From Peptococcaceae bacterium CEB3 (GTDB taxonomy: Bacteria; Bacillota; Desulfitobacteriia; Desulfitobacteriales; Desulfitobacteriaceae): a stretch of 64,000 nt of DNA. Numbering within the stretch: the first letter of the stretch is position 1; every line of letters starts with the position of its first letter. The position numbers were made by a program, and so were the translations under genes. Under the pieces are notes generated by a model, which was given only the letters and a program-made list of their open reading frames with translations, was not told the DNA's origin and ran no database searches. Shown one piece after another: positions 33,981-42,965 of the stretch. The stretch is from positions 1 through 64,000 of the forward strand of contig LDXJ01000055.1 in the NCBI GenBank assembly GCA_001029295.1, in the 5' to 3' direction.

Positions 33981-34916
33981 TTGACGAGGCTTAATAATTC
34001 GACAAGATTAACGACTAGAAACTGGGCGGAGGGGAACTATGGAAGAAGAAAAAAATCAGTGGGATTATGGGGAGACGCCTGGCGCAGATTGCGCAAGAAC
34101 CCGGTGGCTATGGCGGGTTTGGTGATCGTGGCGCTGATGACTCTGATGGCTATCTTGGCGCCGGTCATATCGCCCCATGATCCGAACCATCAGTACATGA
34201 ACAGGGGACTGACTTCAATGGGAGCCCCGGTGGGACCGAGTTCCTTTTTCCTGTTGGGAACGGATCAAAACGGGCGCGACTTGCTGAGCCGGATGATTTG
34301 GGGCGCCCGGATTTCCTTGACCTTAGGGGTCGTGATTAATTCCCTCAACGCGGTGATTGGTATTTTCCTGGGCGTCATTTCCGGGTATTTCGGGAAATTC
34401 GTGGATACCCTGGTCATGCGCCTGACTGACATTGTCCTGGCCTTTCCCTTCTTGCTCCTCATGATTGCCTTGCTGGCGGTTTTGTCCCCCGGCATGGAAT
34501 CCATCATCATCGGCTTTGTCCTGGTCGGCTGGGCTCAGTATGCCCGCCTCGTACGAGGCCAGGTCTTGAGTGTCAAAGAAATGGAGTATGTCCAGGCGGC
34601 CCGTGCCTTGGGAGTGTCGACTCCCCGGATCATTTTCCAGCACATTTTACCCAACGTCATCGCTCCGATCATTGCTCTCTTTGCGCTGGGTGTCTCCTGG
34701 GCGATTATGGGGGAAGCGACCGTGAGTTTTCTCGGTTTGGGAATTCAAGCGCCGACCGCCAGTTGGGGAACGATGATTGAAACCGGCGCTTCTTGGATTA
34801 CGTCCGCACCCTGGCTGGTCATCTATCCCGGCATCCTGTTGTTGATTACCGTGTTGGGGTTCAATTTACTGGGGGATGGATTGCGTGACGCGCTGGATCC
34901 TCACCTGCGGCGTTAG
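33981..34916 (+). CDS. dppC: Dipeptide/oligopeptide ABC transporter permease, DppC type
   Basis: 311 residues: an N-terminal cytoplasmic stretch, one helix after DAWRRLRKNPVAMAG, an extracellular segment with LGTDQNGRDLLSRMIWGARISL (diagnostic for DppC/OppC), and five more helices with the EAA loop YVQAARALGVSTPRIIFQHILPN. It pairs with DppB. TTG start with GAGGAG about 8 bases upstream. It is the first gene of the operon, ahead of the binding protein, which is not the usual order. Confidence 0.92.
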   Translation: MTRLNNSTRLTTRNWAEGNYGRRKKSVGLWGDAWRRLRKNPVAMAGLVIVALMTLMAILAPVISPHDPNHQYMNRGLTSMGAPVGPSSFFLLGTDQNGRDLLSRMIWGARISLTLGVVINSLNAVIGIFLGVISGYFGKFVDTLVMRLTDIVLAFPFLLLMIALLAVLSPGMESIIIGFVLVGWAQYARLVRGQVLSVKEMEYVQAARALGVSTPRIIFQHILPNVIAPIIALFALGVSWAIMGEATVSFLGLGIQAPTASWGTMIETGASWITSAPWLVIYPGILLLITVLGFNLLGDGLRDALDPHLRR

Positions 34917-35172
34917 TTCCGGTCGGCCCGCCTCCGGAGAGCTGCGTGCCCGGCGCCTGTGAGCGCAGCCAACTGAGGCGAAGCGTGCCCGTGAGTGAAC
35001 CGCGGAGGGGGGGACCGTTGCGCCACGAACCATAATTAATGTCACGAACCATAAATAATTAAGTAAAGGGGGGAGCGGCCGGAAGACCATAGTGCCCGCG
35101 TATTACGCGCGTTGCAATGTATCTACGTCTACAATGTACCTACGTCTCAAAGAACATAAGGGGGAAACAGGA

Positions 35173-36867
35173 TTGAAAAAGCTTGGAGCCAAGAAATCGG
35201 CGGTGGCCGGGGTTCTGGCCGCGTCTATGTTGATCGTCTCTGCCTTGAGCGGGTGTGGCCAAACCAATACGCCACAGACTCAACAGCAGTCAGCGAGCAG
35301 CAATGCCACTCCTCAAATGGGCGGGGTGCTGCGCACCTGGAAACAGTATGATCCCAAATCTTTGGACCCCACCGACTGCGGGGATACTGATTCCTACGAT
35401 ATCCAGCAGAACATCTATGACGGCTTGGTCATGTGGGATAAGTCCGGCAAAGAGATCGTGCCGGATCTGGCGGCGGCCATGCCTACGATCACTAACGGCG
35501 GCAAGACTTACACTTTCCAGCTGCGCAAAGATGTCACATTCCAGAATGGGGATCCGTTCACGGCTGCCGATGTTGTATATTCCTTTAACCGTGAAGCCTC
35601 GAAGAGTATCGCTTCGCCCGGAGAATCCTATTTCTCCATGATTAAAGGGATGGACGATGTCTTTACCGGTAAGGCGAAAACTGTTTCCGGGGTGGTTGAG
35701 AAAGGAAAATACACGGTTGAGTTCGACTTAACCCAGCCTACGCGTACATTTGTTGATGTTCTGGCCATGCCCTATGCTTTCATCGTGGACAAGAAGTACA
35801 CTTCGGCCTTGCCGAATCAGGCAGCTCTCTCTCTGCATCCGATCGGCACAGGGCCATTCACGTTCAAGGAATGGAAAAAAGGACAGGACATTGAACTGGT
35901 GCGCAATCCCCATTATTATCTGAAAGACGCCCAGGGCCGGCAGCTGCCTTACATGGCCGGGATTACCTGGACGCTCGGGTATGGGAATTCCGTGGCTTAC
36001 CTCAAATTTAAGGACAAAAAGCAGGATTTCTCCTTGATTCCGACTTCGGACTACGTGAGCACACTGAACGATCCGAACATGAAAAACGATATTACCAGCC
36101 TGGTCGAGAACGACTATTTCTATATCGGCGGCAATATCAAGAAAGCGCCCTGGAACAAGAAGCCGGTCAGACAAGCCATGGAATATGCCATTAACAAGGA
36201 CGCTTTAGTCAAACTCTACAACAAAAGGATTGTAGCGGCGTGGAGCATCCTGCCGCCCAACATGCCCGGCTATCAGGAGAACCCGTCAGGTTACAAGTAT
36301 GATCCGGCCAAGGCCAAGGAACTTCTCAAAAAGGCCGGCTACACCAACGGGCTTCCCGGCGTACACCCGATGGTTTATGTCAAGAATAGCATCCGTGACG
36401 TTTTGGCGGCCAATATCCAGGCTCAGCTGGCGGCGGTCGGCATCAAGATTACTTTGGACGGTGTTCCTTTCCCGAAATACCTTGATGAGGTGACGAAAGG
36501 GAAGGAAGATATGGTCTACGGGGGCTGGATGCAGGACTATCCCGATCCCGACGACTTCCTGAACATTCTCTTCAACACCAACCAGATTCCTTCCAACAAC
36601 AATGTGGGTTACAGCAATCCCACCGTGGACAAGCAACTCAATCAACTGGCTACGGTGACGGATCTTCAGAAGGCGATCCCGGGCTATCAGGCGGTTGAGA
36701 AACAAATTCTCGATGACGCGGCGATTGTCCCGCTCTATCACGACAAAGAAGCTTACCTCATTCAACCTTGGGTGCATAATTCGCAACTGCATCCCGTCTA
36801 TCCTTACTTCTACTATTGGACGATGTGGATCGATCAGAAGGCCGAGCAGGCCGCAACCAAAGGCTGA
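35173..36867 (+). CDS. dppA: Dipeptide/oligopeptide-binding lipoprotein, DppA/OppA type
   Basis: 564 residues. Signal peptide with basic start and lipobox SALSGC, then the SBP_bac_5 fold: VLRTWKQYDPKSLDPT, FQLRKDVTFQNGDPFTAADVVYSF, GTGPFTFKEWKKGQDIELVRNP and the C-terminal ADxVPLYHD-like DDAAIVPLYHDKEAYL. It captures peptides outside the membrane and hands them to DppBC. Start: TTG at 35173 has AAGGGGG 8 bases upstream; the ATG at 35092 is in frame but would place 27 residues before the signal. A near-perfect hairpin follows (36943-36974), which may raise its level relative to the other components. Confidence 0.92.
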   Translation: MKKLGAKKSAVAGVLAASMLIVSALSGCGQTNTPQTQQQSASSNATPQMGGVLRTWKQYDPKSLDPTDCGDTDSYDIQQNIYDGLVMWDKSGKEIVPDLAAAMPTITNGGKTYTFQLRKDVTFQNGDPFTAADVVYSFNREASKSIASPGESYFSMIKGMDDVFTGKAKTVSGVVEKGKYTVEFDLTQPTRTFVDVLAMPYAFIVDKKYTSALPNQAALSLHPIGTGPFTFKEWKKGQDIELVRNPHYYLKDAQGRQLPYMAGITWTLGYGNSVAYLKFKDKKQDFSLIPTSDYVSTLNDPNMKNDITSLVENDYFYIGGNIKKAPWNKKPVRQAMEYAINKDALVKLYNKRIVAAWSILPPNMPGYQENPSGYKYDPAKAKELLKKAGYTNGLPGVHPMVYVKNSIRDVLAANIQAQLAAVGIKITLDGVPFPKYLDEVTKGKEDMVYGGWMQDYPDPDDFLNILFNTNQIPSNNNVGYSNPTVDKQLNQLATVTDLQKAIPGYQAVEKQILDDAAIVPLYHDKEAYLIQPWVHNSQLHPVYPYFYYWTMWIDQKAEQAATKG

Positions 36868-36942
36868 GCGAGCCGCGGCTGAGTGAGCAACCTTCGTTGC
36901 CACAGATGTCAGCAAGTGAATAACCTCGGTGTTGAGAAAGAG

Positions 36943-36974
36943 AGCGGTGCCCCTAGGTCTCTAGGAGCACCGCT
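36943..36974 (+). terminator. Stem-loop between dppA and dppB
   Basis: AGCGGTGCCCCTAG pairs with CTAGGAGCACCGCT (one mismatch) around a GTCT loop. There is no T-run, so it is more likely a stabilising or partial-attenuation hairpin than a full stop. Confidence 0.5.
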
Positions 36975-37159
36975 TCCTGGTAGAGATTTGTCAATGACCA
37001 GAACCGGATGAGCCTATGGCCGCTCCACCCGGGTCTGTGAGAGTAGATGCGTTGGGAGAGGGAAGCGGCGCTGTGGGCGAACCAACGCGTGGGCGAACCA
37101 AGTGCGCTTTCTAACAAAGATAAGCCGAACCGGGTGTTTGGCTGAAAAGAGGGGATAGC

Positions 37160-38077
37160 ATGCTCAGTTATCTTATACGCAGGACATTCTGGATGATCGT
37201 TACGCTCTTTTTCATTGTCTTGATTGCGTTCGTCATCAACTTTGTCGTTCCGGGCAACCCGGCCCGGACTATTGCCGGTCCTAAAGCGTCTCCGGAAGTG
37301 ATTAAAGCGATTGAGGAAAAGTACGACTTGAACAAGCCGGTCCCTGTGCAGTTCGAGCACTATTTCGTTAATTTGTTGCATGGTGATCTGGGGATATCTT
37401 ACCGTACAAATGAGAGCGTAAACAGCGAGTTGCGGACAGCCTTCCCCAAGACGATGTATTTAGGGTTCAGCGTATTTTTTCTCAACGTCTTAATTGGGGT
37501 TCCGACCGGCATCTACGCGGCTATTAAGCGCAGCAAGTTTATGGACCACGTCATACTCATCAGCAGCTTGGTGGGGACTTCGGCCCCAACCTTCTGGATA
37601 GGGTATATTCTCCTCTTCGTCGTCGGCTACAAGCTGAGCCTGCTGCCGATTGGGGGTTACGGGGGGATAAGCCACGTCATCTTGCCTGCGTTTACCGTCT
37701 CTTTGGCTTCAGCAGCCGGTTACGTCCGGGTGGTGCGGACGAGTATGCTCGAAGTCCTGGGGACGGATTATGTGCGCACGGCGGAAGCCAAGGGCCTGTC
37801 CCAGTCCACCGTGATATTAAAACACGCCTTCCGCAGTTCCGTGATTCCGCTCATCACTTACGCGGGCATGGATTTGGGAACTCTGATGGGAGGCTTGATC
37901 GTGACCGAGGGCATCTTCGGCTGGCCCGGGATCGGCCAGATGGCAGTGACGGCCATCAATTACCAGGACATGCCGACGATCATGGGTGTGGTCTTGGTCG
38001 CCGCGGTGGCCGTTGTCATTGCCAATTTTGTGGTGGACATTATCTATGCGCTGGTGGACCCGAGGATTTCGTATTGA
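37160..38077 (+). CDS. dppB: Dipeptide/oligopeptide ABC transporter permease, DppB type
   Basis: 305 residues, six helices. N-terminal MLSYLIRRTFWMIVTLFFIVLIAFVINFVVPGNPAR and the long segment KYDLNKPVPVQFEHYFVNLLHGDLGISYRTNESV are typical of DppB; the EAA loop is YVRTAEAKGLSQSTVILKHAFRSSV. GAGGGG lies upstream of the ATG. Confidence 0.93.
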   Translation: MLSYLIRRTFWMIVTLFFIVLIAFVINFVVPGNPARTIAGPKASPEVIKAIEEKYDLNKPVPVQFEHYFVNLLHGDLGISYRTNESVNSELRTAFPKTMYLGFSVFFLNVLIGVPTGIYAAIKRSKFMDHVILISSLVGTSAPTFWIGYILLFVVGYKLSLLPIGGYGGISHVILPAFTVSLASAAGYVRVVRTSMLEVLGTDYVRTAEAKGLSQSTVILKHAFRSSVIPLITYAGMDLGTLMGGLIVTEGIFGWPGIGQMAVTAINYQDMPTIMGVVLVAAVAVVIANFVVDIIYALVDPRISY

Positions 38078-38142
38078 GTCATTGAGCGGATGGCATAGTA
38101 TCTGCGCCTTTGTCGCTATGAGAGAGATTAGGAGGAGTGAAG

Positions 38143-39114
38143 GTGGCGGAATCTATTTTAGAGGTCAAGGATTTACGCACATACTTTTATACGGAGGCCG
38201 GAGTCGTCAAGGCCGTGAACGGCGTCAATTTTCGCTTGGAAAAAGGGCAGTCTCTCGGGGTTGTGGGTGAGTCCGGTTCGGGCAAGAGCATCACAGCGCT
38301 TTCGATTATGGGCTTGATTAAGCCGCCCGGCCGGGTCATCTCGGGTGAGATACGGCTCCAAGGCCAGGATCTGCTGAAAAAGAGTCGCAAGGAATTGGAG
38401 AAAATCAGGGGCAATGACATTGCCATGATATTCCAGGACCCGATGACCTCGCTCAATCCCGTTCTCCGAGTCGGGGAGCAGATCGCCGAAGCGGTTGTAC
38501 TCCACCGTAAGGTGAACAGAAAAGAGGGCTGGAATGTGGCCCTTGAGATGCTGAAAAAGGTTGGCATACCCGAGGCGGAGGACAGGATCCGGCGCTTTCC
38601 GCACGAGATGTCCGGCGGAATGAGACAGAGGGTGATGATCGCCATCGCGCTCTCCTGCAACCCCAAGGTGCTGATCGCGGATGAGCCGACCACCGCTCTG
38701 GATGTGACGATTCAGGCCCAGATCCTGGATTTGATCCGTTTGCTGCAGAAAGATTTTGAGACGGCCACGATCATGATCACGCATGACCTGGGAGTGGTCG
38801 CCGAAGTATGCAGAAACGTAATGGTCATGTATGCCGGACAGCCGGTAGAGTACTCCGATGTCACGACTGTTTTGGAACAGCCCAAACATCCGTATACTTG
38901 GGGCCTTTTGTCTTCCCTGCCGAAGCTGAATGCCTCGGGCAAGCAGCGGCTGACCCCTATTGACGGCATGCCGCCGGATCTGGGCAACCTGCCGGAGGGG
39001 TGCGCTTTCGCGCCGCGCTGTCCCCATAAAAAGCCCGTTTGCGAACGTCAGGAACCGTCCGGAAAGTGGCTGAGCCCGGGGCATTTCGTGCGCTGCCACC
39101 TTTATGAGGCATAG
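38143..39114 (+). CDS. dppD: Peptide ABC transporter ATPase, DppD type
   Basis: 323 residues. Walker [10 protein letters not shown]-loop [12 protein letters not shown], signature [12 protein letters not shown], Walker [15 protein letters not shown]-loop MITHDLG, and the oligopeptide C-terminal domain with four Cys ([19 protein letters not shown]...RCH) that in this group binds an iron-sulfur cluster. Start: GTG at 38137 touches AGGAGGA, so GTG at 38143 (6-base spacing) is preferred. Confidence 0.93.
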   Translation: MAESILEVKDLRTYFYTEAGVVKAVNGVNFRLEKGQSLGVVGESGSGKSITALSIMGLIKPPGRVISGEIRLQGQDLLKKSRKELEKIRGNDIAMIFQDPMTSLNPVLRVGEQIAEAVVLHRKVNRKEGWNVALEMLKKVGIPEAEDRIRRFPHEMSGGMRQRVMIAIALSCNPKVLIADEPTTALDVTIQAQILDLIRLLQKDFETATIMITHDLGVVAEVCRNVMVMYAGQPVEYSDVTTVLEQPKHPYTWGLLSSLPKLNASGKQRLTPIDGMPPDLGNLPEGCAFAPRCPHKKPVCERQEPSGKWLSPGHFVRCHLYEA

Positions 39115-39125
39115 GGGGGAAAGAG

Positions 39126-40145
39126 ATGGCTAATTCGATCAAGGATAAAATAGTGGATCAGGCTGAAAAGGGCGGAGAAAATGTCCTTCTGGATGTACGG
39201 AACTTAAAACAGTATTTTCCGGTCAAGAAAGGGGTGCTGCAGCAAGTCGTCGGCCAAGTCAAGGCCGTGGACGGGGTGAGTTTCCGGGTGTTCCCCGGTG
39301 AAACGCTGGGCTTGGTCGGCGAGAGCGGCTGCGGCAAAACGACTGCAGGGAGAAGCATTCTGAGATTGACCGATCCGACGGGTGGGGAAATCATTTACAA
39401 GGGTCAGCATCTGGAGAAGTTGTCGCCCCGGGGAATGCGTCCCTTTCGCAGGGAAATGCAGATCATTTTCCAGGATCCGTATTCTTCCTTGAATCCGAGG
39501 ATGCTGGTTCATGATATCATTTCGGAGCCAATCAGGATTCATCATTTGGCTCAAGGGAAAGGTGTGGAAAAGCGGGTCTACGAGCTGTTGGACTTGGTCG
39601 GATTGAATCGCAAGCATGCCAAACGCTATCCGCACGAATTTTCGGGGGGTCAACGCCAGAGGATCGGGGTAGCGCGGGCCTTGGCCGTCGAGCCGGAGTT
39701 GGTTATCTGCGATGAGCCGGTATCCGCTCTTGACGTTTCCATCCAAGCACAGATTATAAATCTGCTGGAGGATTTGCAAAACGAGCTGCATCTTTCGTAT
39801 ATTTTTATAGCCCACGACCTGAGCGTCGTCAAGCACATCAGCGATCGAGTAGCGGTGATGTACTTGGGGAAAATTGTCGAGGTCGCTGCCTCAAGCGCGC
39901 TTTACGCTGAGCCTAAGCATCCCTACACCCAGGCCCTGCTGTCCGCCATTCCGGAGCCGCAGGTCAGCGGGACGAAGAAGCAGCGCATTCTCCTCCAGGG
40001 AGATGTGCCGAGTCCTATCAATCCGCCGGCGGGCTGCCACTTCCACAGCCGCTGCCGGTTTGCTCAGGAAATATGCAGGCAGGAGGTCCCCGCCCTGAGG
40101 GATCTGGGCGACGGTCACCTGGCAGCCTGTCATTTAGCCAAGTAA
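39126..40145 (+). CDS. dppF: Peptide ABC transporter ATPase, DppF type
   Basis: 339 residues. Walker [11 protein letters not shown]-loop [14 protein letters not shown], signature [15 protein letters not shown], Walker [18 protein letters not shown]-loop [12 protein letters not shown], and a C-terminal domain with [14 protein letters not shown]. With DppD it powers the transporter. GGGGGG precedes the ATG; it starts 11 bases after dppD. Last gene of the operon. Confidence 0.93.
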   Translation: MANSIKDKIVDQAEKGGENVLLDVRNLKQYFPVKKGVLQQVVGQVKAVDGVSFRVFPGETLGLVGESGCGKTTAGRSILRLTDPTGGEIIYKGQHLEKLSPRGMRPFRREMQIIFQDPYSSLNPRMLVHDIISEPIRIHHLAQGKGVEKRVYELLDLVGLNRKHAKRYPHEFSGGQRQRIGVARALAVEPELVICDEPVSALDVSIQAQIINLLEDLQNELHLSYIFIAHDLSVVKHISDRVAVMYLGKIVEVAASSALYAEPKHPYTQALLSAIPEPQVSGTKKQRILLQGDVPSPINPPAGCHFHSRCRFAQEICRQEVPALRDLGDGHLAACHLAK

Positions 40146-40241
40146 ACTTATTCTCCGGACGAGAGAGCCGCCGATTGTTGCCGATTGCCGTCGTCGCGGT
40201 TGCGGCGGTGCGTTGAAAACGTGGCAGGATGCCCCGACAAA

Positions 40242-40270
40242 AACCCTACCGGTCATGGGCCGGTAGGGTT
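40242..40270 (-). terminator. Terminator between dppF and hsp20, T-run on the minus strand
   Basis: AACCCTACCGG / CCGGTAGGGTT, an 11-bp perfect stem with a 7-base loop. On the minus strand five T follow, so it serves hsp20; on the plus strand it may still slow transcription leaving dppF. Confidence 0.75.
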
Positions 40271-40388
40271 ACGAGTCGCGCGGCGGCAGATGCCCCGCGC
40301 CGTCATGACGATTAAGGGCCTAACCTGGAAGAGAAAGTCACGGGCAGCGGGCAGATAGTCTTCAGGGAGTGCCGGGATCCCAGCTAAA

Positions 40389-40832
40389 TTAGGATATCTG
40401 AATCCTCTGCGCTTTTTCGGAAACGTCTTTCTTCGGCAGGGTGACCTGGAGAACTCCGTCTTCGTAATGAGCGCTGATCTGCTCGGGGTTCACATCCTCA
40501 AAAGCGAAGGTACGGGCTGTTGACGCGTAGCGGCGCTCCTGACGCAAGTATTTGTCTTGTTCGGATTTGGTCTGCTCATCGCGTTCCACGGCGATGCTCA
40601 AGCAGCCGTTGTCGAATTCAAGACGCAGATCTTCTTTCTGGATGCCCGGGAGATCCGCTTCGAGTACATAGGTTTTTTCCGTGTCTTTGATGTCGACTTT
40701 CATCTCGCTCATTCCCCAAGGGGCATTCGAGAAAAAGGGGTCGGTGAAGAAATTAGTGAAAAGGTTTTCTACAGGGAAGAGATTCTCCGGTACTTGGATC
40801 GCGCTGTGGCGATAAGGTGTAAGGCCAAACAT
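40389..40832 (-). CDS. Small heat-shock protein, Hsp20/alpha-crystallin family
   Basis: 147 residues. N-terminal arm with NLFTNFFTDPFF, then the alpha-crystallin domain (MKVDIKDTEKTYVLEADLPGIQKEDLRLEFDNGCLSIAVER-type strands) and the conserved GVLQVTLPK followed by a short tail ending IQIS. It is an ATP-independent holdase chaperone. Start: CGGAGGTG lies 7 bases before the ATG at 40832; the longer frame from 40961 would run through the promoter. Two CtsR-like boxes flank its promoter. Confidence 0.94.
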   Translation of the reverse strand: MFGLTPYRHSAIQVPENLFPVENLFTNFFTDPFFSNAPWGMSEMKVDIKDTEKTYVLEADLPGIQKEDLRLEFDNGCLSIAVERDEQTKSEQDKYLRQERRYASTARTFAFEDVNPEQISAHYEDGVLQVTLPKKDVSEKAQRIQIS

Positions 40833-40913
40833 ATTTGCCACCTCCGAAAGTTTTTTGATCTTTCTATTGTTGTTACAGGCCAGCGGTCGCACCGCGCAAC
40901 TGCGGGTTTGGTC

Positions 40914-40986
40914 ACTGACCTTTTCTGACCTTAATATACGACAGCCCGGGCAGAGGAGCAACCTCTAAATCTGACCTTTCCTGACC
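40914..40986 (-). promoter_or_regulatory. hsp20 promoter between two CtsR-like operators
   Basis: On the minus strand: box 2 GGTCAGG-AAA-GGTCAGA (40970-40986); TTGCTC (40956-40961), 17 bases, TATATT (40933-40938); box 1 GGTCAGA-AAA-GGTCAGT (40914-40930). The Bacillus CtsR operator is a heptad RGTCAAA repeated after NAN. Each box here is a direct heptad repeat with an AAA spacer and one or two changes per heptad, so a CtsR-type repressor is the best candidate. Confidence 0.65.
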
Positions 40987-41404
40987 TTAAAGGTCGAACT
41001 TGGGCCGTTTTCCGATTCGGGCGGCTGCGCGCGTTAATTTATGACTTTTTGCACAGTTTAGCAGGCTGGTCAAACGGGTGCATCATTATAGAAAACGTCG
41101 CGCTGATCGAGCTGAAAAACGCGCAGAACGCTTTCACCAGTGAAGTGGAACAACCGAGCCTGAAAATCGAACAGATGTCGTAGACATGGTTAAAGGGTGC
41201 GCCGCGAGGTCTGAGAGGAACGCCGTGCGGGTAATGATTGGATTGCGGCAGAGGGACTGAGGGGGAATCGCTCCAGTGATACTTCGCATAGATGGGGGGA
41301 AAACTGCGCATATAGTATAAGAACAAGTGTAACGGTACAAGAGAGACTGCAGCATCCCGACCCGGTTCGGGTTGGGGACTGACGGGAAGGATACGGCTGA
41401 CGGC
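40987..41404. other. Gene-free interval between hsp20 and the YihY gene
   Basis: No gene recognised. A plus-strand frame near 41075-41183 reads IIIENVALIELKNAQNAF and ends EQMS, but has no clear start, so it may be a gene relic. ATAGTATAAG near 41310 is a possible -10 region for the YihY gene. Confidence 0.35.
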
Positions 41405-42283
41405 ATGGTCTTAAAACGTACAGGACAGTTTTTTCGCTATCTGGCAAGTTCGATCATGAAACACAATATCGGTGCTTATGCCGGGGTGATGGCTTTTTTT
41501 GGTTTCTCGGCCATGATTCCTTTGGCCCTTCTGCTCGTCTATGGGGCTTCGCTTTTTTTCGTTCAACATGCCGTCATCTTGAATTTTCTTCTTAATGTCG
41601 TGGAATCCTATGTGCCTACACTGCCGCAGGGAAAATTGTACCTGACGGAGAACATCACGCACTTGGCCTTAATGAACAATAAAATCGGCCTTATCGGCGG
41701 ATTGGGGCTTCTGTGGACGACGGTGGGAGGCTTTGTCTCCTTGCAACGGATTCTCGATGCCATTTGGGAGGTGCGGGAACCGCGCTCGTTCTTAAAGCAG
41801 TATTTAGTGGGTTTTATCATGCTGGGTTTGTTGTTGTTTCTGACCCTTCTCTCTTCCCTAACCTCGACTCTCTCGCTCATGCATCCGGTGGGCAGGGTGG
41901 GGCTGAGGGCGGTTTATCTCCGCCTGGATTTCGTGCAAATGTCCTCGTACGTACTCTTTCCCCTTCTCCTCTTTCTCACCTGTTATTTTTGTTTTCGGAT
42001 TTTGCCCAGCCACAGGTTGAGGAATTCTTCCTTGGTGACAGGCTCCTTAATTTCGACCCTCGGCATCTACCTGTCGCGGGAAGTTTTCGTTTGGTATACG
42101 GGCCACTTGGGAGTGTACGAGATGATCTACGGCAGCCTGACTTTCATTATGCTTTTTACCCTCTGGGCCTACATTGTGAGCATTATTGTCCTTTTCGGGG
42201 CCGAAGTGGTGGTGGCACTGAACGCGGTGCTGGAGCCCGGACAGCCCGGGCCGGGGCAGGCGAAGCCGGCAAAGCAACGCTGA
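41405..42283 (+). CDS. YihY/BrkB-family membrane protein
   Basis: 292 residues with six or seven helices. Family marks: AYAGVMAFFGFSAMIPLALLLVYGASLFF at the start, GLLWTTVGGFVSLQRILDAIWEV in the middle and YEMIYGSLTFIMLFTLWAYIVSIIVLFGAEV near the end. Function is not established; the old label ribonuclease BN is wrong for this family. Start: ATG at 41405 fits the fold start, with GGGAAGG 14 bases upstream; a TTG at 41372 is an alternative. Monocistronic. Confidence 0.85.
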   Translation: MVLKRTGQFFRYLASSIMKHNIGAYAGVMAFFGFSAMIPLALLLVYGASLFFVQHAVILNFLLNVVESYVPTLPQGKLYLTENITHLALMNNKIGLIGGLGLLWTTVGGFVSLQRILDAIWEVREPRSFLKQYLVGFIMLGLLLFLTLLSSLTSTLSLMHPVGRVGLRAVYLRLDFVQMSSYVLFPLLLFLTCYFCFRILPSHRLRNSSLVTGSLISTLGIYLSREVFVWYTGHLGVYEMIYGSLTFIMLFTLWAYIVSIIVLFGAEVVVALNAVLEPGQPGPGQAKPAKQR

Positions 42284-42480
42284 GTGTGCTGACAGAACGG
42301 CTTCATTGGCAATGGCTGCATCGGCACTGACTCCATCAGCGGCAGCTTCCGCAGTTCCGGCTCGCTGTAAGCGTGCTGTGCAGTGGCAAGGCAACCCGCT
42401 ATTTTGGGGAATTCTTAACCCCTGAATAGTCACGGTTTAAGGTCGAAGGGTGAAGAGTGAAGGATGAAGGTCGAAAGTTA

Positions 42481-42850
42481 TTGACAGGAGGTGTTTGATC
42501 ATCTAGACTGGGGGAAAGACTGTTATACTCGGAACTTCTCTGACTTGCGTGTTATACAACGCACGGGTCCGAAACTTGAGACCGCAAGCCGGAAGTTGAA
42601 ATATGGCATGACGGAGTTAAGTTGAAACGCGGCAGGCGGCTTGTTTCTCAGACTTCGAACAAGTGAACTCGTTCGGCTGAAGCTGAACATCGAGTTTCAG
42701 ATGGAGGAGTCTACCCCCACCGAAGCAGAGTATCGGAAACCACTTCGACTTGTAGAAGTGAGAGTCTCACGTTTGACGAGTATGGGTAGGACGGCAGGGA
42801 GGTGTAGAGATAGTGGGCACCCCTGAGGGGTGCTATTAATTTTTTTCAGA
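42481..42850 (+). promoter_or_regulatory. Promoter and long attenuator-like leader of larA
   Basis: TTGACA (42481-42486), 17 bases, TAGACT (42504-42509) gives a leader of about 450 bases. Near its end a stem GCACCCC-TGA-GGGGTGC (42817-42833) is followed by TATTAATTTTTTT, a plausible terminator. Before it, CCACTTCGACTTGTAGAAGT (42751-42770) can fold and matches a segment near 25.2 kb. The leader may be a metabolite-sensing attenuator, or an old transposon end sitting in the promoter region; I cannot decide. The 197 bases before 42481 hold nothing recognised. Confidence 0.4.
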
Positions 42851-42965
42851 TGGACTGTTGTCATCGGCTGGATTTTGATTTCCGGTAGGATTTGTTCTCC
42901 GGGGGACCTTATTTTCGCGGGGACTTCATTTTGCCAAGACTTTTGTTTGCGGGAGGATATTACTG

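Noticed and set aside
38088-38104. Sigma-54-like TGGCAT-N5-CTGCG before dppD
   Set aside because: Spacing fits, but the -12 element has two mismatches and the site lies inside an operon with no activator nearby; likely chance.
42047-42433. 128-codon minus-strand ORF over the YihY gene end
   Set aside because: Antisense shadow of a membrane protein, with no start signal.
42641-42826. 61-codon ORF in the larA leader
   Set aside because: No ribosome site, no family, ends inside the terminator-like hairpin.
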